From Populus alba (Eukaryota > Streptophyta > Magnoliopsida > Malpighiales > Salicaceae): DNA of 64,000 bases. Location of the stretch: the NCBI RefSeq assembly GCF_005239225.2, contig NC_133297.1:11582147-11646146 (forward strand). Reading direction: 5' to 3'. The notes under the pieces are model-generated. The model was not told the origin of the DNA. It saw nothing but the letters and a program-made list of their open reading frames with translations, and searched no databases. The position numbers and the translations under genes were made by a program. Below are positions 1 to 10,899 of this stretch, piece by piece (the first letter of the stretch is position 1; every line of letters begins with the position of its first letter).

Positions 1-1132
1 TTAATCAGGGATAAAAAATAGTCAATGGTCCCTCACTAAAGATGTTGCATCCTCTAATTTATTTGTTTTTTAATCTTAATCTTTTATGCCTAATTTCATG
101 ATTAATTTATAAAAAATTATTAAAAAAAATCAACAATATAAAACCAAAGTGTAAAACAAAAAGAAATTTCATGGTCAATCTCAAATTCGATTGAAAAGAT
201 TTTCTTTAGTCCATCTAGTTTCTTTTTTTCTTAATTTGTAGCCCTTTAGTTTTTATAATTATAATTTTGATTCAAAATTTTTTTTTTTTAATATTTTAGT
301 CCCTGGACTTGAATAAAAAAGTTAGTTGAAAACAACGAATGAAAAGTAAAGTTAGTGAATGATTATTTTTTAGAGATGAATCTCACTACTTTTTGTGTCA
401 ACATGTTTCATTCGACAAGGAAGGTTCAATGATGATGGATTTTTTCTTTGCACATGCCTAAAAAAAGTAAATTGGAATCGAGTTTTATTTTGTTTATTTG
501 ATTGATTTTACTTTTTGAGTGATTTTAGAGTATTTTAAGGCTGGTATGTGATTTATAGAGATTTTTAGGTGTTTTTAGATGAATATAACTTAAAAATAAT
601 TTTTTAAGTTTTTCCCTGATTTTTCAGTCAACTATAGTTATCAAATTCTAAGCTGTCACTTGTTTAATAAAAAAGACCCAGGAGAGGACAATGCATTGTT
701 CACTCTTAAGGTAAAATTTTGTGAAAAAAAAAATCAGGTGCAAGCCTAGGCTTCCAGACCCCGACAAGCAAACATGTGGCCTTGACCCATTAGTGCCTTT
801 TTTTTTTTTTTTAATTTATCCTTTAATATTAGGGTTTTGTTGATTTTTTTATTGACTTTTTTTTTTTCAATTTCACCCTTCAATAGAACTTCATTATTTG
901 TTTTTAATGTGATTAAATATAGGTTTATGTGGCCTCATAGAAAATATTCCATGTTTGATGCTCATTTTTTCAAGTGTTTATTTTATTATTATAAAATGAA
1001 GTTAAAAAAGTTATTAAACTCATTAAAATCCATGATCTAAGTCGTGGATTTGGTAGGTTAAATTGCAAAACTTGAGTTGATCTAAATGTGTTGTCTTTTT
1101 AATATTATATATAAAAAAAGATGTCATCTTAG

Positions 1133-1170
<38 letters not shown>

Positions 1171-1700
1171 GTCAAACCATATTTTTATCGGTCATTCAGA
1201 TGTTTTTGAACCCATCAAATTAACTGAGTCATATCAGGATAATTTTTAAATAGTTTTAATTTGAAGATCATGCTAGACAAAGAATCGAGTAAAGTTGAAA
1301 AGCTTTAAAGTTAATTTATTGTGTTAGGTTTAATGACATTATCAAATATTTTTCATAATCTAAATTTTTTGGTCCGATCTGCAATGTAGCCAGGGCAATT
1401 TCTTGTATGGTGACTAATAACCAAAATTAATGAGGGAACCGATCACATGCAGATCACGTGTACATAAACCGTCCAAGAAGGTAGATATACACAACTCAGC
1501 CGACAGGTCATATATGTAAGCATATGTGAGGCACGTGAAAGGTGTATTTGGTACTCTACTTTTTATTTTCCTCACGTGGCATGTTGGTTAGCTGGTGCTG
1601 TGAGAGTATTATTATTATTATTATATCTTAATTTTATTAAAATGGATTATAATCCAAAAGCCGAAGGAGGACGCTCTATTCCATCATTTTATCTGTTTCA
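1..1700. other. AT-rich intergenic DNA
   Basis: Low-complexity AT-rich sequence with long A and T runs. No open frame resembles a protein family known to me. A (TA)n microsatellite sits near 1135-1167. The short frame at 837-1040 is T-run translation and is not a credible gene. Confidence 0.6.
1135..1167. repeat. (TA)n microsatellite
   Basis: About 16 uninterrupted TA dinucleotides, seen directly. Confidence 0.9.
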
Positions 1701-3190
1701 CCTGCAGAATCAACCTTGATTTCCACCGAATATCTGCTCCATTTCCATCGACCTGAATTTCCACATCTCTTATAAGCCCTAACCTGCTGTTTTATTGAAA
1801 ATATTTTCCATTATTGTATTTGCATGATGCCATTTTGTTTGGCATCTATCTTGTAGTTTTACCTCCAGTTTGAACTGGCAGAGGCACACCTGCTTGCTTG
1901 CCGTGCCATGTAAAGTGGGAGAAAGAAACCCAACCCTGCCAAAAAAAAATGAAAATGCATGGCAGGACTTGTGCGGACTGAACTGGAGAAGTGCTCAGAA
2001 GCTCTGTGTGTAAGACAGAGATTGTCCTAGAAGACAACAAGCACGTGCCTTTTTGACCCTCCATGTCCTGATCTACGTGTGCCTTAAATTATTGAAGGTT
2101 CAAAAATAATTAAAGGACTGTCCCCTCCATCCCTTCCTACCTCCTATATCTACTAGAAAAATATATGGTAGGTGCAAAGCACAAGAAAGAATCAGCTGAT
2201 TAACCTGCCTTGCTATGAAGAAGCCTGACATGTACAGGCAAAACAAAGCAGACCTAGATGGCCAGATCCAGAGAAGATTATGTCCGAGACACCATAAAAT
2301 TGAATACACTTGGTTTTCTGGTTTTTGCAGCTTGTCCCACGTGCAATACTACTTACTACCTGTATGTTATTTCCACAGATGGAGGCGACTGCCTCTTGAC
2401 ATTATTGAAGTTCAGAGCATGGTTCATCGAAAAGCATTAAGAGGAAGAAGACGAGCCAATGTCCTATCCAAAATAGCGATATAACAAATTATGTCATTCT
2501 ACTGTATCTTTAATTCCGGCTAGCCATCGGCTATTGACTCCGGACCCGTTGGCTACGAAGATTTAAACTACACGTTGCGAACCAGGGGCATTATGGAGTA
2601 GACAAGCTCTCATGTGCGTATCAGTACCATGGACTCTCCCTCTGCTTCTTACTTTGGTTGCTTTGTGGTTTGAATACAAGTAATTTTGCTCTTCGACCAT
2701 GCCATGATTAAAAGAAAGTGCCAAATTGAGCTACAAAGACATGCCCTTTGATTTAGCTAAACAGACAGGCAATGAAGCCAAGAGGATAATCATCCAATTT
2801 TCAAATGCAATCTTATCATGGCTAATCAAATTGTTCTGCTACAAGTATATAACAAATTTCAAACGTTGTACAGGGTTCGGGCTCTGAGCAGAGCTGCTAT
2901 GAACTCCATATCTCCAGGGGAATGCTATTTGAATAAAGTGAAAAAGATTAAAGGAAAGATCAGTTCCACTTCTTTGCTGATAGCTCTCAATATACACTGA
3001 CTGACTGCTATAACTTACTCATTGCAACATCACATTGAGATGGTTATCCATTCAGACAAAGGAAGGGAAAGCATGTGGCTTTGATGGGTACTGTTGTACC
3101 GAGTCATTTTACTCCCACAGCAGACATGCCGCAATGGGCTATCGTTGACAATTCTCATCCTTTTTCCTCGTCTTGAGGCTGTCTTGGTAG
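1700..3190. other. intergenic, no recognised gene
   Basis: Sequence complexity is higher than in the flanking AT-rich DNA, and several short frames exist on both strands (for example 1846-2064 minus and 2215-2484 plus). None carries a recognisable domain, conserved splice structure or family match. It lies downstream of the VPS9-like pseudogene, so part may be decayed 3' sequence of that gene. Confidence 0.4.
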
Positions 3191-3193
3191 CTA

Positions 3194-3460
3194 TCATTGA
3201 GAATTCTCATCCTTTCCCTCATGTTGAGTCACCATTGCCTCGTTCTTCTCAGGCTTTAGTACAACGTTCTCTTCACAAACAAGAGAAAGCATATTAGGAC
3301 CATCTGTCAGATCAGTGGGTATCTGTGGCTCGTCATCTGGCTCTCCTGGTTTGACATATTTATGGTTATTGGGCTTCAATTCAACATTCTACTCATCAAC
3401 AAGGGAAACCGTATTTGAATCACCTGTCATACCGGAAAGTTTATGTGGCTCGTTATTTGA
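3194..3460 (-). repeat. internal tandem duplication in VPS9-like tail
   Basis: Two diverged copies of a segment of about 120 bp lie end to end in the C-terminal tail. One copy reads DDEPQIPTDLTDGPNMLSLV and the other has NNEPHK and SLVDE, then a stop, then NVELKP. The sequence around the terminal stop (3125-3215) is itself partly repeated: GGATGAGAATT, then CTCAATGATAG or GTCAACGATAG on the minus strand. Confidence 0.65.
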
Positions 3461-4937
3461 GGCTACTGATGAGGTATCTTGGTGGTAGTTCAGAGTTTCA
3501 GCATCCCCGTGAAGGAGGAGATGGGTTAGCACCACCCAACCCTTTAGAAAGACAAACATACTTGAAGACGAGTTGTTTGTAGTTATTTAGTAGGTCTTCT
3601 ACATCATTGATTGTTAAATCGACAACGTGGGAAAAAACAAGTATGGGTATTCTCGAAATACTTGACTTGCCAGATCCTCCTTCAAAAGCAAAGTTGCTCC
3701 TTTATTCTCTATATTTGAGAGTGACGAGATTTTTTCCATTGGCGACTCATCTTTGGCATGTTGCACATCCTTACTTGTAGATGTCGCTTCAGAAGATCTG
3801 GATCTCTGACTGAAGAGTCCCTTTCCTTCTTAGAGCTCAAAGCTCGATGTTTGGATTCCATTAGTTCTGCTTTGGAATTGTTTCCTGCATTTTGATTAGA
3901 CAGACCATTCAAATCAGTTGAAAGAGCCAGCAAGGATTCTCGAGCAAGTTCCATGATTTCTTTAAAATTCAGAGCCCTCATTGAAATGGATTTTGCATCA
4001 ATGTTTGAGATGAAAGATTCTGCAGAGAGCCTTCTGTAAGAAAATGAGGCTGTACTTCCAAACTAATTGGGATTGATGCCTGTACACTGCAATGATATGT
4101 ACAACAAAATTGAGCTTTGTGTTTGGTTTGTGGTGTAAGCAGCATCGATTGAGATTCTAAATATTCACCAAAGATGGCAGATGGCAGGTGTTATAAAAAA
4201 TGGTTTAGGTTGTTGCTTTTGTGTTTCTGAACTTGTCGCTTCCAGGAAAACATCCATTATTCAAACTTGGATTTACAAATTGCATCTTGTGCAAAGGGGA
4301 AATATTATCCATGCAACAACAAGAACACCAATGATAATGTAAAGCCATCAACTCACCAGCCATGATGTTTCGTTTTGAAAGGCCAGCTTAATATCTAACT
4401 TTTCTGGTCGAATGAACTGTTGAATCAAGGGTATCTTCTCAGAAAGTTGCTTATCAGCTTCTACGTCATCTGGAACTGAAGCAAATACACGGGAAGATAA
4501 CTTTGTCATAACACATTTCTCGAGTCCCTGTATATTAAAGAAAGCCCAGAGTAAGAAATCAACATATCAACAAGAATCACCATCCATTAGTCACGAAGTA
4601 ATCACTTTTACAGGCATTTTATGATCATTCTCTCTCTCTCTCTCTGTTTCTTTTTTTTTTTTTTTGGGAGGGGGTGAACAGAAAGTTACTCTGTTTGAAA
4701 TCATCTGACTAACTTGTACCGAAACATTAGTGTATCAGGTCTTTATATCACAATGGCATGTCATCTAGGTAAAAGTCAAACAACTCACTTCACCAGCACT
4801 CTCGAGCTCCTCCTCGGAACAACCAGCCCAAAGCGGATGAGCCTCGAAAGCCATTTCCATGTTGGCAAGGAACTCCTGTACGAGAGCACTGTCCCTTTCC
4901 GGATCAGGAGCATGATTTGAAAAGAAGACTATGAAGC
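3194..4937 (-). pseudogene. VPS9A-like Rab5-GEF pseudogene, catalytic core missing
   Basis: Homology to plant VPS9A, the guanine nucleotide exchange factor of RAB5 GTPases on endosomes, is visible in separate pieces. Exon 4789-4937 encodes the helical N-terminal region with HPLWAGCSEEELESAGE. Exon 4357-4527 continues in frame (GLEKCVMTKLSSRVFAS to FQNETSWL). Both keep good GT/AG sites. The next recognisable piece, about 3709-4035, starts at AESFISNIDAKSIS, which in the family lies just after the VPS9 domain. The segment between, the catalytic VPS9 core of roughly 90 residues, is not found. The C-terminal part is broken. One frame change lies near 3775-3790 and another near 3650, after which NDVEDLLNNYKQLVFKYV is readable in a third frame. 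An in-frame TAG near 3392 replaces a Glu codon. The expected first exon with the initiator Met was not found upstream. Clearly decayed; a non-coding transcript remains possible. Confidence 0.85.
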
Positions 4938-5011
4938 TTGCATACATAATTAAAATCCCACAATCAAACCTTCTATTGAAGGACTCAAACAAATCCATGG
5001 CAAATTCAGTA

Positions 5012-5900
5012 TTAATAGGTAGAAAAGGTATAGAAAAAAAACTGTCTTCTCAATTCCAGCAGCGAAGTAGTAATAATTTTGCTCCCTATAAATAGATTGA
5101 TCCCTTGTCGACAGGGCCGTTTGTCTACACAGTGAAAACTACGGTTCAAGCCAGAAAGCATAAAAAATGATGTTTTTTGGCTTGAAACGCAGCTAGCCGG
5201 AGACAAACGGAATTGAGCCCCCAATAGAAAATTCAAAATTCGAGGATCCAGAAAAGCACCTACATAAACCGTTTCTAAATATTGATATGTATAATTATTA
5301 CCACCAAAATTCAATTCAATTCTTATCAAAAGGGAATTGCTTTCTATTCTTACTAAGAAAGAACCCAGTCGTTCCTAGTGGTCTAATTATCCTCTAAACA
5401 GTGCTTTTAAATAACTTCCAGGGTTCTGTGGCAAAATGCATTTCTTTTTTAAGTATAAAAATTAAGCTGGGTAAAGTAATTGTATCTCATTTCGCGGAAA
5501 GAAAAACATCGACAAATCCGTTCTAGGAATCGCGCAACCCCAGCGATGTGTCTGCGTTCTCCATGAATTTTTTTCTTGAAATTTCTGTTATTAGCAGCAC
5601 TCTGTTATCAAAATTATCAGACTGATTTTTTTCTGTTCTATCCTATCCTATTCTATCTGTATTCAATTTACAGAGAGAAGAGAGAGAAGGGAAGGAAGAG
5701 ATTTCAATTTCAACTGAGGATGAACAGGAAAAGTCCACTGAGAGAGACTTTAGTTCATTGACTTCGAGACTTCGTCGAGAGAGAGAGAGAGGCGCAGGAA
5801 CAAACGTCGTAATTCGTAAACAATAACGTTACTATTATTATTAATTACCAGCTGAATCGGCTAGCAAATTTAATTTATTTAACATTTAAATTAACAGATA
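5012..5900. other. intergenic with imperfect inverted repeat
   Basis: No gene recognised. An uninterrupted minus-strand frame (5012-5329) has no family match. An inverted repeat at 5117-5210 has a perfect 10-bp outer arm, CCGTTTGTCT / AGACAAACGG, and an inner arm, TTCAAGCCA / TGGCTTGAA. GA-rich stretches follow at 5660-5700 and 5775-5795. Base composition of 5090-5390 differs from the AT-rich surroundings, so an organelle-derived insert or a small foldback element is possible. Confidence 0.45.
5117..5210. repeat. imperfect inverted repeat (foldback)
   Basis: Outer arms 5117-5126 and 5201-5210 are perfect reverse complements over 10 bp. Inner arms 5145-5153 and 5178-5186 pair over 9 bp, and A6/T6 runs flank a short loop. 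Confidence 0.7.
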
Positions 5901-5939
5901 AAGGTGTTTTCACCATGAATTCATTTTAATAGTGTTTTC

Positions 5940-6430
5940 TATTTTTGTTTATTTTTATTTTTATATTTAATTTGTCATATTGAGTTTATAATTTAGTTTG
6001 ATGTAATTTATATAAAGTTATTTAGTATATCGGTGTCATGAATTTAACGAATTACTCTGTTTAACTTGAATTTTTTTTTATTTTATTATTTTTTTTAAAT
6101 AATCCTTTAATATTGAAAATTAAATTTAATAATTTATTTTTATGAATTTATCTTGATTTCATAATACAAGTTATATATTTAACTCAGTTGACCTGAGTTT
6201 TTTTTTTTTTTAATTTAATCTTCAACATTTCATTTATTTATTGTATATCAAGTTTCATAATTTATTTTCTATGAAATTATCATAATTTATAATCTAAGTA
6301 ATGAATTTAACGTTAACATGTATTATTATTTTTAGTTTTTTTTAAAATTAATTTTTTTTAATTTAATTAAATTAATTAAAAATTATACTTTATAATTTAT
6401 TTTGATTTTTTTTAATTTATTTTGATTTGT
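5940..6430. repeat. T-rich dispersed repeat array
   Basis: T-rich blocks alternate with short conserved phrases such as TTTAACTCAGTTGACCTGAG and AATTTAACGAATTACTCTG, spaced about 150 bp apart. The same type of array recurs at 14225-15010 and 46990-47520. Confidence 0.55.
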
Positions 6431-7183
6431 TTTTTTATAAGAAACATGTAGAACGTATAATTCCAGTAATAATTTATTAAATTAATCTAGATTTATCAAG
6501 TTACTCTAGATTAACACGTGGACCAAACAAAATGACCCAGAGACCGAACAAAATGTAGCTGACTTGCCATACTGGTCAAAGCCAAGCTTGGAATTTGCCA
6601 ACACCTGGAAATACAAAGCCATCAAAACCGGGGAATCGAATTCAATCATTAAAAACTTGAATGTTAAAATTTCAATTGATGATGACAAGAGTTGCATCAG
6701 AATTCAGAAGGGTTGCCTGTTCAAAGAAGCTAATGCTACTAAAGAAAACTTCTGCTGGAATGCAGCACGCCAGCTAGTGTGTGTATCTACATCATAAATT
6801 ACATTTAACTATCTGTTCTCCTGTTTTCCCCAACTAAGTGACTCAACTCCCAAGTCCCTATCTGAAAGTATAGCGTTGGGGAGTACATACACCGTGCACC
6901 CTCCCACGCCAAGAAAGAAGCTGGAAGATCTGTGGATCACTATCTTCATTTCAATGCAGGTTCCGATCAAAAGTTTCTACATAAATAGCAATTCCAAAGG
7001 TCTTGCTCCGGCATTCTTCAAACAGGCATCTTTCAGAAGTTGAAGAAGCAATATGTTCAAAATTTGGAGACATGTACCATATCTGTGTGGACTGCCCTAT
7101 CTCCACCCTGCATCCCGCCTACGTACTAATCACAATTGAATAACTTCATAATCTGATTGCCACCAAATACAATCCCATCTAAT

Positions 7184-10100
7184 TTAAAAGACAGCACTCC
7201 ATACAGATCCGTCTCCTTCACCACATTTTTCATGAACGAATTTGATCCTCTCCACCGATTTGCAGATTCCACTGCAGCTCCAGTCAAAGGATGCAATGCA
7301 CACATCACCTGCTTGTGCCTTCCACGCACAGTCTGAAGTGGCAGAGTATAAACACCAGTTAAAAATAAAGATTATCATGTGCGGAATGAAGAAGGAGAAG
7401 GGTAGAACCATATAATTGCATAGTTGTTCCAGACATGTCATTTGCAAGATTAGATTAAAACCCAATATTCAGACTCGTAACAATCTTAAGCATGAACCAC
7501 ACTCCGTTCTCCTTTTAACATTTTTTTTAAATTCCTAGCTACAATTCAATTTTACGCTAAAAAAGCTGTTTGCGCCAATAATTTGAGAGCAATACCTGGT
7601 GGTGTACCACAGCACATGCTGTGGTCATCAATGTGCTCAACCTCAAGACCGATAAACCATGCACCAAGAGACACATCTTCATTGGCATACTTGTGCAATA
7701 TGGGCCTGCAGTAACAGCAAGAACCAGAACATAAACTGTCTTGAAAAAATCAATAAAAAAAGAACAAGTGAGATGCAAAACATCAAAATTGTGATGCTAC
7801 TTGATCCAATGATCTTTCATGCTTTTGTACTTAATAGACCTATAATATGTTCCGCAATTGCACAAGAGATTAGATTTTTGTGACTACCATTTGGAATTGA
7901 ACATAATTTTTTTTATCAGAACCTGAAATTGATTTTCAAACAATTTGATGCCAGGTCAAGTATTAACAAAAATAGAGCTCAACAATCTATACATGGCAGG
8001 CCATAAGGTGAATCACGCCAACCAAATTCCTATTGGAAATTGCTATCCTTACTGGTTAAGGGAGATATAAGTGGCAAGTTCTTTTGAGATAGCATATATC
8101 TGCCCAGTTGCATGACGGAAGTATTTGTTCCCTTCCTCTCCAAATTTCCAATACTCTGGTTCATGATACTTGACATTCCTATAGAATAGAAAGGAATTTT
8201 AAGATATATTTAACACCAATTCATAGAGACAAAAAGATAAAGAACATTAATATTCTCATCAGTATAGAACTAAGGGTCTAGAAGAATTACTTTTGGGAGA
8301 GAACAGGTCCAGATTTCATACATCCAATGTACACCCTGGGCTTTGATCGATGGCGAGCAAGTGTAGAAGCTAGCATACCTACAGAAGAAAGAAGTGTGTG
8401 AGATCATCTTTGGTAACGGGGAATATTTTAAGGAGCTTATGTTTTCAAAGATGCTAAGAGCCGGTGCATACCCAGATTAACATGAACATCATCATCCACC
8501 TTGACATAAAATTCTGCATCCCACTTTGCAACTGCTGTGGAAAAGAAAATTTTTGTTTTCGCAGACAATTCATGGTATCCTTCAACATGCTCCTACAAAT
8601 TTTAATATAATTAGATCCAACTCCTGGCATAGTATATCCTATCTTTCCAGATACAGAAAAGGCATCATAGTTTTCTTACCAGCCTAAGGAAATCCTTATG
8701 TTGAGCATCTTCTGAATCAATGGCTCTGTCTAAAATGCTGTTGGATGTTGCACTGAAACAATAAATACAAATACCATTAAGGTCAATTTCAATTCAATTC
8801 AATGGAGAATTTTGTGCAGATATCCATAGTAAGATACAGCCTCATGTCTCGTCAACTTATCATGTTTGTATTAGTCAGGGTGTTCTAAAGATGATCTTTC
8901 AGATCAACTACTTGCAATTTGCAAGTTATATCACTGGATACTGCCATTCCACAACACTACAGAAACCTCAGAGACAGGAACAGAAAGCAATGAGAAGGAA
9001 GAGAGGAAAGTGGCAAAGGACAATCCCTACTTTCCTCATCTTCAAAGTCTAACCTTTAGTTCAAACCAAGCTCTCAAACACAGACCAATTTTCTTGATTA
9101 TTCATCTAGGGAAGTGTGTATTAGTAAATAACTAACATTCCACGAGGAAAAATCTCTTAAGAAAAAAATACCACCTGACAGCATACATATAAGAACAACC
9201 ATCTCAAAGACTGATTAATTACTTGCATGGACCCCATGAAGCCTTGATTTCAGAGAAATTATGCAGTTAAAGGAGTAAGGACACATAGTCTGTGTATTTT
9301 ATAGTTATGTATCCCCCACTTCTTTCCACATGAAAAGATCGTGGGTAGAATGATTACTGAGCATCATCATCAAGTCTAGCTGCAACGAATAGCCACCATA
9401 TATGCTATATAAAGATGCAGCAAAAAAGTGATGATACATTCACACTTGCCTCTTGGAAAAGACAGTGACACATTCATTAAATATATCTAGCAAACAATTA
9501 GACGATTCCACAGGAACCATCTTAAACCAATGAGTTTGACGTGCTTACAAGATCAAGTCTTCTAAACCACTGCAAATAAAAATGTTTCCTACAGATGGTG
9601 TCAAGGTAATAAAGAAACTTCTCACACTTGCACAATAAATGATTAAAAGGGGCAAAGACAAATCAATTCACCTATGGCCAATCATGAACCGGACAATAAT
9701 ACCCTTCTCGCGCTCCAATTGGACAAGCTTCTCCCCTGATCAATAAACAAAACAATTTGAAAAATGACTAAAACCATCAAATCTAAAACACCCAGTTTTT
9801 CAGAAACAAACAAGAAATGACAAGAAGACAACTAAAACCTTGAGGCATCCAAGTCTCTCTGACAGAATCACGCCTCTTTCTACTACTAAAAGCAGTGTTA
9901 ATCCCAATAACCATGAACACCTTCTGCCTTGGTACGGGAGCAGAGCCTTTCAAACTCGTCTCTTGAGAACTCTTAGATGCTAAATGCGTTTGAAGCACTG
10001 CAACTGACTTATCTAATGATCTGGTGGGCCTCCAAAAAGTCCACAAAGGTGAAACCAATGTTAACAAAGATGGAGAAGATGAAGATAGAAAAGATAAATT

Positions 10101-10622
10101 AGGGTCAGTGCAAGAAACACTCACTGAATTACTTCATGGGTTTTCAAAACTTCGTCCATTACATCTTTATTCTGTGAGAGCTTCTAAAAAGAAAAACGAT
10201 GACTTTAGAACCAAAAAGAAAGGCAAGAGTCAATCAAAAAGATGGGCAAACTAATTTTGATGGTTTGTGATAAAAGAGAACAATAAAATAAAACCTTGTT
10301 AGTTGTGGAATCGTCATCGATGACTTGTAATTCTTGTTCATGTCGACGCTGGGATAGGAGCTGTTGACCGTTGGGTTCAGCTGAGGAATCCCATAATCTG
10401 CACACACGCACGCACGATGCAATTCGTGAACAAGATTTGACGGTAAGTAAAAACTAAAACAAAAATAACAAGTCGAAAATGGAAGGGGGAGGGGGGAAAA
10501 GATGCGTGGAGAGAGGGGGTGGACCTGTTAGAGAAGAGAATTCCAAGAGCGAAGCAAAATACACAGAGAAATGGAATCCATTTCGCAGGGGCAGAGGCTT
10601 TGGTAGTGACTCGGCCCTTCAT
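7184..10622 (-). CDS. beta-1,3-galactosyltransferase, GT31 (hexosyltransferase)
   Basis: Golgi type II membrane glycosyltransferase. It is predicted to add galactose in beta-1,3 linkage from UDP-galactose, probably onto N-glycans or arabinogalactan proteins; the acceptor is inferred only. Eleven exons on the minus strand: 10622-10525, 10397-10295, 10183-10125, 10020-9839, 9735-9672, 8752-8680, 8592-8472, 8378-8291, 8178-8053, 7705-7596 and 7332-7184. They join in phase to 1173 nt, or 390 aa. A signal anchor spans about residues 14-31, followed by the plant N-terminal domain (DUF4094 type). The Galactosyl_T domain starts near residue 120 ([20 protein letters not shown]). The metal-binding DxD is D226-D228 (KVDDDVHVN), and NEDVSLG at 313-319 carries the conserved acidic pair. 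The Cys-rich tail [13 protein letters not shown] is intact. There is no galectin domain, so it belongs to the short B3GALT group. Start chosen at the Met before the signal anchor. Confidence 0.93.
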
Positions 10623-10711
10623 TGCCGTGAGATAATTGAATAATTCGCAGAAGAGAAGATAAATTTCTAGTGTCTTCCTTTTGTTTTTCTATTCAATTGT
10701 GTATTCTATCG

Positions 10712-10717
10712 TATATA
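10712..10717 (-). promoter_or_regulatory. putative TATA box of galactosyltransferase gene
   Basis: TATATA on the minus strand, about 90 bp upstream of the start codon at 10622. Position and sequence fit a plant TATA box, but the motif is common in this AT-rich DNA. Confidence 0.4.
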
Positions 10718-10899
10718 AAGGAGGGCGGGCGCGGAGAACTATGAGGGTGTTTGATTTTTCTTTTCTTATTATATGCTTCGATGAAATTACGCGCCTCGAC
10801 TGTCAAACGTTAGGCCTAAAAAATGCGACCTTTTGTCAGGGCGTGGATCTCACGTTGACGACGCCTCCTTCCTCGCCCAGTCAATCACGCCACGATTTA

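Noticed and set aside
837..1040. 67-codon plus-strand frame
   Set aside because: It is a translation of T-rich low-complexity DNA, rich in Phe, Leu and Lys, with no domain.
2215..2484. 89-codon plus-strand frame rich in Arg and Lys
   Set aside because: No family recognised, and another frame overlaps it almost entirely; probably a chance frame.
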